A stretch of DNA of 64,000 nucleotides from NCBI RefSeq assembly GCF_020194955.2, contig NZ_JAFCIY020000006.1, forward strand, positions 216,723 through 280,722. The letters run 5' to 3'. Positions within the stretch are counted from its first letter, which is position 1. Each line of letters starts with the position of its first letter. Positions 60,497 through 64,000 of the stretch are shown piece by piece. The position numbers were made by a program, and so were the translations under genes. The notes beneath the pieces were generated by a model that saw only the letters and a program-made list of their open reading frames with translations, was not told the DNA's origin and did no database searches. Source of the DNA: Desulfuromonas sp. CSMB_57 (GTDB taxonomy: Bacteria > Desulfobacterota > Desulfuromonadia > Desulfuromonadales > Syntrophotaleaceae).

Positions 60497-61477
60497 TCAG
60501 TAAGATACGTAAACGTCCGTCAGCAAAGCGCTCATATCCGGCTGCGGAGCAGCCTCGGCTTCCTTGACGGCCTTCTCGACCAGCGCCAGGACGTCCTTGT
60601 CGATGGCCTCGAGTTCCGCCGCCTCGACCAGACCGGCCTCAACGGCCGCTGCCGCGAAACGCTTCAGGGGACAATTGTTGGCGCGGGCATTCTTGACCTC
60701 GTCCTTGGGACGATAGGTCTGGGCATCGCCTTCAAAATGACCGTAATAGCGCAGGGTCTTGCACTCCAGGAAGGTCGGACCGCCGCCCTTGCGGGCACGC
60801 TCGATGGCTTCGCCGGCCGCTTCGTAAACCGCGAAGAAATCGTTGCCGTCCACGGTCACCGCCGGCATGCCGAAACCGCGGGCGCGGTCGGCGATATTTT
60901 CCGAGCCGACCTTGGCGGAGTACTTGACGGAGGTGGATTCGGCGTAGCCGTTGTTCTCGAGCACGAAAATCATCGGCAGTTCCAGAGTCACCGCCAGGTT
61001 CATGGATTCGAAGTTGGTGCCCTGGTTGGAGGCGCCGTCACCAAAGAACACCACGCCGACGCTGCCGTCCTTGCGCAGCTTGGAAGCCAGAGCGGCACCC
61101 GCCACCAGAGGGGGACCGGCACCGACGATACCGTTGGCGCCCATCATGCCCTTGTCGAGGTCGGCGATATGCATGGAGCCGCCCTTGCCGCCGCAGGTGC
61201 CGGTCTGCTTGCCGTAGATCTCGGCCATCATGCCCACCAGATCAACGCCCTTGGCGATGCAGTGACCATGGCCGCGATGGGTGCTGGCGATACGATCCAA
61301 GTCGTTGAGATGTTCGCAGACGCCGACGGCAACCGCTTCCTCACCCGAGTAAAGATGCACGAAGCCGGGCAGAGTCCCCTTGGCGAACTCGACATGAACG
61401 CGGTCTTCAAACTCGCGGATCTCGCGCATCTTTCTGTAAGCCCTGAGAAGATCTTCTTTGGACAATTGTGCCTTCAT
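60497..61477 (-). CDS. acoA: acetoin dehydrogenase E1 alpha subunit
   Basis: 326 residues. The thiamine-diphosphate motif GDGASNQGTNFESMNLAV...NN runs from about 163 to 191, followed by TVDGNDFFAVYEAAGEAIERARKG. HRGHGHCIAKG (about 88-98) is the phosphate-contacting loop. First structural gene of acoABC-lipA-lpdA. The 565-base upstream region carries a sigma-54-type promoter, so expression is expected to need an AcoR-like activator, not present in the window. Confidence 0.94.
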   Translation of the reverse strand: MKAQLSKEDLLRAYRKMREIREFEDRVHVEFAKGTLPGFVHLYSGEEAVAVGVCEHLNDLDRIASTHRGHGHCIAKGVDLVGMMAEIYGKQTGTCGGKGGSMHIADLDKGMMGANGIVGAGPPLVAGAALASKLRKDGSVGVVFFGDGASNQGTNFESMNLAVTLELPMIFVLENNGYAESTSVKYSAKVGSENIADRARGFGMPAVTVDGNDFFAVYEAAGEAIERARKGGGPTFLECKTLRYYGHFEGDAQTYRPKDEVKNARANNCPLKRFAAAAVEAGLVEAAELEAIDKDVLALVEKAVKEAEAAPQPDMSALLTDVYVSY

Positions 61478-61654
61478 CTGTTTCTCCCTTCAGTCTTTGA
61501 AATGTTACAGCAAAACTACGGATTGAATATGGCCGCTCCATGCAAGCCTTCCTGCGTCAATCAGCACCTCCTTTGCCCTCGATATTACAAATTCCTATAT
61601 TCAGGCAATGAAGCCGCTGTGCGTTCATTGCCCCGCATGACGGCAATCTGTAAG

Positions 61655-61670
61655 AGCACAACAGGTGCCA
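61655..61670 (-). promoter_or_regulatory. sigma-54 (-24/-12) promoter of acoA
   Basis: Minus strand: TGGCAC, 5 bases, GTGC, matching TGGCAC-N5-TTGC with one change; the essential GG (-24) and GC (-12) have the required spacing. Start expected near 61644, giving a leader of about 165 bases. Sigma-54 control of aco genes by AcoR is established in other acetoin users including Pelobacter relatives. Confidence 0.75.
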
Positions 61671-61855
61671 ATCCCTCCCAAATTTTCCATCGAGGACCCC
61701 AAAATTCTGGCAAAGCACCGCGAAAATCTCACAAAACACTGTTTTTTCAACACTATTTACAACAACAAAAAAAGGCCACAAGCCCCAAACAGGAAGTCTT
61801 TGCACCATGGAAATGCCTCCTGCTCCGAACACTTCTCACCCTTCGGGGAAATTAT

Positions 61856-61892
61856 GCGACAAGTGTCCCATGGTCGATCAAACACCTGTCGC
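61856..61892. promoter_or_regulatory. candidate AcoR-type enhancer site
   Basis: GCGACAAGTGT (61856-61866) and ACACCTGTCGC (61882-61892) are inverted copies with one mismatch, 15 bases apart. The centre is about 210 bases upstream of the -24/-12 promoter, the usual distance for sigma-54 activators. Confidence 0.55.
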
Positions 61893-61911
61893 AAAACCAT
61901 GGTTTATAAGG

Positions 61912-61985
61912 GCAGGCTGAAGGCTGAAGGATGAAGGCTTAAGGATGAAGGATGATAGCTGAAGGATGAAGGATGAAGGATGAAA
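61912..61985. repeat. imperfect heptamer tandem repeat (GGATGAA/GGCTGAA)
   Basis: About ten tandem copies of a 7-base unit, mainly GGATGAA with GGCTGAA and GATAGCTGAA variants, just downstream of thiE. A trace of the same unit occurs near 63880-63895 upstream of acoX. Such tracts are frequent intergenic simple repeats in this bacterial group. Confidence 0.85.
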
Positions 61986-62042
61986 GCTGACGACTGGTGG
62001 TTGGGACGCAGGGAGCAGGCTTCGAGGGATGAGGGATGCGTT

Positions 62043-62660
62043 TCAGGCGGTTTGGCAGCTTTGCAGGATACGGCGGATGGCATCGGCCGGATGGTCGGCC
62101 TGCATGACGGCGGAGATGACCGCCACGGCGTCGGCTCCGGCCTGCAGGACCCGGCCGGCATTGTCGGCATCAATGCCACCGATGCCGACGATGGGCAGGC
62201 GCACGGCGCGGCGCACGCGGGGAAGTTCATGGAGGCTGGCGGCGGTGGTATCGGTTTTGGTTCCGGTCGGAAACAGGCAGCCGAATCCGATGTAGTCGGC
62301 GCCCTGCTCCTCGGCGGCCACGGCTTCGGCGAGGCAATGGGTGGACATTCCGACCAGGGCATCGGCACCCAGAACCTTTCGAGCTACAGCCACGTTGCCG
62401 TCGCCCTGGCCGAGATGAACCCCGTCGGCCGCGCATTCCCGGGCCAGTTGGATACTGTCGTTGACCATGAACAGGGCACCATATTGCCGGCAGAGTTGCC
62501 GCAGTTCTCCGGCCACCTGCAACTGCCGTGCGGGCGCCTCGTCCTTGCCCCGGTACTGCAGGGTGCGTACCCCCAATTGCAGGGCGAGCTCCACCCGCTC
62601 GAACAGATCCGCAACCGGCATGGTAATCAGATAAAGGCCGGAGAGGCGATGGGCTCTCAT
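62043..62660 (-). CDS. thiE: thiamine-phosphate synthase
   Basis: Joins hydroxymethylpyrimidine diphosphate and thiazole phosphate. The 205 residues (ATG 62660, AAGGA upstream) have LSGLYLIT (6-13), LQYRGKD (about 33-39), FMVNDSIQLARECAADGVHLGQGD (about 63-86), GADYIGFGCLFPTGTKTD (about 118-135) with the phosphate loop and IVGIGGIDADNAG (about 153-165). Placement between acoX and acoA implies thiamine supply for AcoAB. The related TenI has no such complete substrate motifs. Confidence 0.93.
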   Translation of the reverse strand: MRAHRLSGLYLITMPVADLFERVELALQLGVRTLQYRGKDEAPARQLQVAGELRQLCRQYGALFMVNDSIQLARECAADGVHLGQGDGNVAVARKVLGADALVGMSTHCLAEAVAAEEQGADYIGFGCLFPTGTKTDTTAASLHELPRVRRAVRLPIVGIGGIDADNAGRVLQAGADAVAVISAVMQADHPADAIRRILQSCQTA

Positions 62661-62688
62661 ACCGAATTCCTTTCGTAACCGTTCAGCA

Positions 62689-62731
62689 CAGGGGCTCGGG
62701 GTGGGCGGCGCGAGACCCTGCGTCCACGATG
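62689..62731. repeat. intergenic inverted repeat acoX-thiE, related to the lipA-lpdA gap
   Basis: CAGGGGCTCG (62689-62698) and CGAGACCCTG (62711-62720) form a short hairpin. The second half and its 3' flank resemble 56979-57020 at most positions (GTGGGCGGC, then ACCCTGC, then GAATA), suggesting a small repeated element in the aco cluster. Confidence 0.5.
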
Positions 62732-62749
62732 CTGAATATTTACTTCCTT

Positions 62750-63850
62750 TCAGTACTCCGGCTCGACACTGCACATACCGCAAGCCAGGGAAGACTCCAC
62801 CGCCAGGGTCGGTGAGGACATGGAAAACATGCCGCGCTCGGCGGCCAGATGCATGGTGCGCGACACATTGATGGTCAAGGGTCCATCGAGATCCAGCCAG
62901 ATGCGCAGACTATCGCCGGTGTGAAAGACATACTCGCGCTCGCCATCCAGGGAAATGGCACCCTGGACCGTGGTCAGGCTGCAGGGCTGGTGCGGCCGAA
63001 TAATCTGCAGATCGGCAATCCCCATGGGCACGATGAGTCCCGGCGCGATGGGCGCGCACAAAGTCATCCGCCCCTGCCCCGGCGGGCAAAGCCGAAGATG
63101 CAGGCCGTGGCCGCTATCCCGCGACACGGGATTGGCCAGACCGGCCACGGCGGACAGACCGATGGCGTCGGCCTGGGCATAGGTAACGAAGATCTCCCGC
63201 ACCTTTTCCGGTTGCCACATGGCCCGCGACCCGATCCAACGGTCATCCGTCAGACAGAGGTCGACCAGGGCCAGGTCCCGGCGGGCATCGTTGATGCCGA
63301 CCCGCAACACCTTGTTGCGCTCCGTCACTTCACAGATGGGGACGGCGCCGGTTCCCACCAACCCGGCGGCCATGCCCGCCACGGTGGCTTCCTGGTAGTG
63401 GGGGAAGGCGTTGTTGGTTCCGGTGGACAGAGCCACCAAAGGAATGGAGCCGCAATGTTTGGCCACCAGCCGATGAGTCCCGTCCCCACCCAGAACAATG
63501 ATGACGCGCACCCCTGACTGAACCATGTGTTCGACGGCGCGCTGGGTATCCACCGCCGACTCCTCGACAGGCATGTCCAGCAACACCAGTTCCGGCCAGT
63601 GCTCGCCCAGCACCCGGGAGCCCTGCTCTTTTTGTTTCAGGAGGCTGCCGACAATCCCGGAAAGGTCCGGCATCAGGCAAATCCGGGACACCCCCATGTA
63701 ACGCATTCCGAGACACAGCCGCCGAACGATATTGACCTTTTCGGCCACGGTGAAACCGGATGCGGCACTGACCAGACGGCGAATATCCCGCCCGGAAGCC
63801 GGATTGGCGATGATGCCGATGCTGATATCGGCGGCGGAACAGCCTGTCAT
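62750..63850 (-). CDS. acoX: AcoX, NAD-kinase-fold protein of acetoin catabolism
   Basis: 366 residues from ATG 63850 (AGGAGG nine bases upstream). ISIGIIANPASGRDIRRLV (about 9-27) and VIIVLGGDGTHRLVAKHCG (about 117-135) with GGDGT, then LSTGTNNAFP (about 143-152), are signatures of the ATP-NAD kinase/diacylglycerol kinase fold. AcoX is conserved in many aco operons but its reaction is not established. Gap of 89 bases to thiE. Confidence 0.9.
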   Translation of the reverse strand: MTGCSAADISIGIIANPASGRDIRRLVSAASGFTVAEKVNIVRRLCLGMRYMGVSRICLMPDLSGIVGSLLKQKEQGSRVLGEHWPELVLLDMPVEESAVDTQRAVEHMVQSGVRVIIVLGGDGTHRLVAKHCGSIPLVALSTGTNNAFPHYQEATVAGMAAGLVGTGAVPICEVTERNKVLRVGINDARRDLALVDLCLTDDRWIGSRAMWQPEKVREIFVTYAQADAIGLSAVAGLANPVSRDSGHGLHLRLCPPGQGRMTLCAPIAPGLIVPMGIADLQIIRPHQPCSLTTVQGAISLDGEREYVFHTGDSLRIWLDLDGPLTINVSRTMHLAAERGMFSMSSPTLAVESSLACGMCSVEPEY

Positions 63851-63906
63851 GGGCAGGAACCTCCTGGTAAGTTCAGTCCGAAGGCTGAAGACTGAAGAAA
63901 AAACCA

Positions 63907-64000
63907 TCAACTGGCCAATCGGCTCTCCTCGCTCAGAAACGCCCGGTCCCAGTCCTTCCAGACCGGGTCATAGCCCTGAGCCTGCAGCATGGCGCAGATC
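63907..64000 (-). CDS. C-terminal end of an unidentified gene
   Basis: The last 30 codons of a minus-strand gene running out of the window: QAQGYDPVWKDWDRAF then EESRLAS and a stop. It ends 56 bases before acoX in the same direction, so it is probably part of the aco gene group. Too little remains for identification. Confidence 0.55.
   Translation of the reverse strand, partial: ICAMLQAQGYDPVWKDWDRAFLSEESRLAS

Larger units (their letters stand above)
61478..62042. other. 565-base regulatory gap between thiE and acoA
   Basis: Holds the sigma-54-type promoter (61655-61670), an 11-bp inverted repeat (61856-61892) and a heptamer repeat tract (61912-61985). The 61480-61860 part is richer in A and T than its surroundings. 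A minus-strand open frame through the heptamer repeats gives low-complexity protein and is not a gene. Confidence 0.7.

Noticed and set aside
61912..61985. Possible CRISPR-like array
   Set aside because: Units are 7 bases in direct tandem without spacers and there are no cas genes.
61904..62368. Open frame on the minus strand crossing the heptamer repeats
   Set aside because: Product is low-complexity Pro/Ser/His sequence from the repeat plus antisense-frame thiE; no ribosome site.
62661..62749. Thiamine (TPP) riboswitch before thiE
   Set aside because: No CUGAGA or ACCUGAUCUGG-type boxes in the 89-base gap, and thiE appears to be inside an operon.

Overview
The window reads as chromosome of an anaerobic, Gram-negative, GC-rich delta-proteobacterium of the Desulfuromonadales, most like Pelobacter/Syntrophotalea. 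The reasons are the gene order ilvD-ilvB-ilvN-ilvC-psd-leuA-leuC-leuD, a leucine T-box in front of leuA, an acetoin dehydrogenase cluster (acoX-thiE-acoABC-lipA-lpdA), lysine aminomutase/acetyltransferase osmolyte genes and a hopanoid-type glycosyltransferase. Lpt, Wza and secreted envelope genes show an outer membrane. The species assignment is inference. No insertion sequence, prophage, CRISPR array, rRNA or tRNA was recognised.

Layout. 1-10.3 kb (minus): branched-chain amino acid synthesis (ilvD, ilvB, ilvN, ilvC, leuA, leuC, partial leuD) with psd inserted; leuA has its own promoter and a T-box leader, and ilvD has a terminator-like hairpin in its leader. 10.3-18.6 kb (minus): core genes rpsB-tsf-pyrH-frr, then uppS-cdsA-dxr-rseP-tsaB and a DUF465 gene. 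18.8-21.1 kb (plus): lptF-lptG, the LPS-export permeases. 21.2-29.3 kb (minus): exopolysaccharide export and sugar-nucleotide genes (wza, wzc, PHP phosphatase, ugd, UDP-glucuronate epimerase, galE) behind a promoter whose -10 lies in a perfect palindrome. 29.4-32.2 kb (minus): a secreted protein, hpnB and pncA. 32.6-36.7 kb (plus): a SPOR-NlpC/P60 hydrolase, then paaK, an ACT-domain gene and a secreted GH3 glucosaminidase. 36.7-38.9 kb (minus): ablA-ablB, making N-epsilon-acetyl-beta-lysine.

39.6-46.9 kb (plus): a complete bacterial V-type ATPase operon of the Chlamydia/spirochaete kind (E, DUF2764, A, B, D, I, K). 47.1-53.6 kb: accessory genes: a macro-domain protein coupled to an unknown protein, an iron alcohol dehydrogenase, a KfrA-like coiled-coil protein, an aldehyde dehydrogenase, a ferredoxin-like protein and small hypotheticals.

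53.7-64 kb (minus): esterase, lipB, then lpdA, lipA, acoC, acoB, acoA, thiE, acoX and the end of one more gene. This is a self-sufficient acetoin-cleaving unit: E1 (acoA/B, thiamine diphosphate), E2 (acoC, lipoyl), E3 (lpdA), lipoate synthesis (lipA, lipB) and thiamine synthesis (thiE). A sigma-54-type -24/-12 promoter precedes acoA, with an 11-bp inverted repeat about 210 bp upstream placed like an activator site. The unit is the most distinctive regulatory region of the window.
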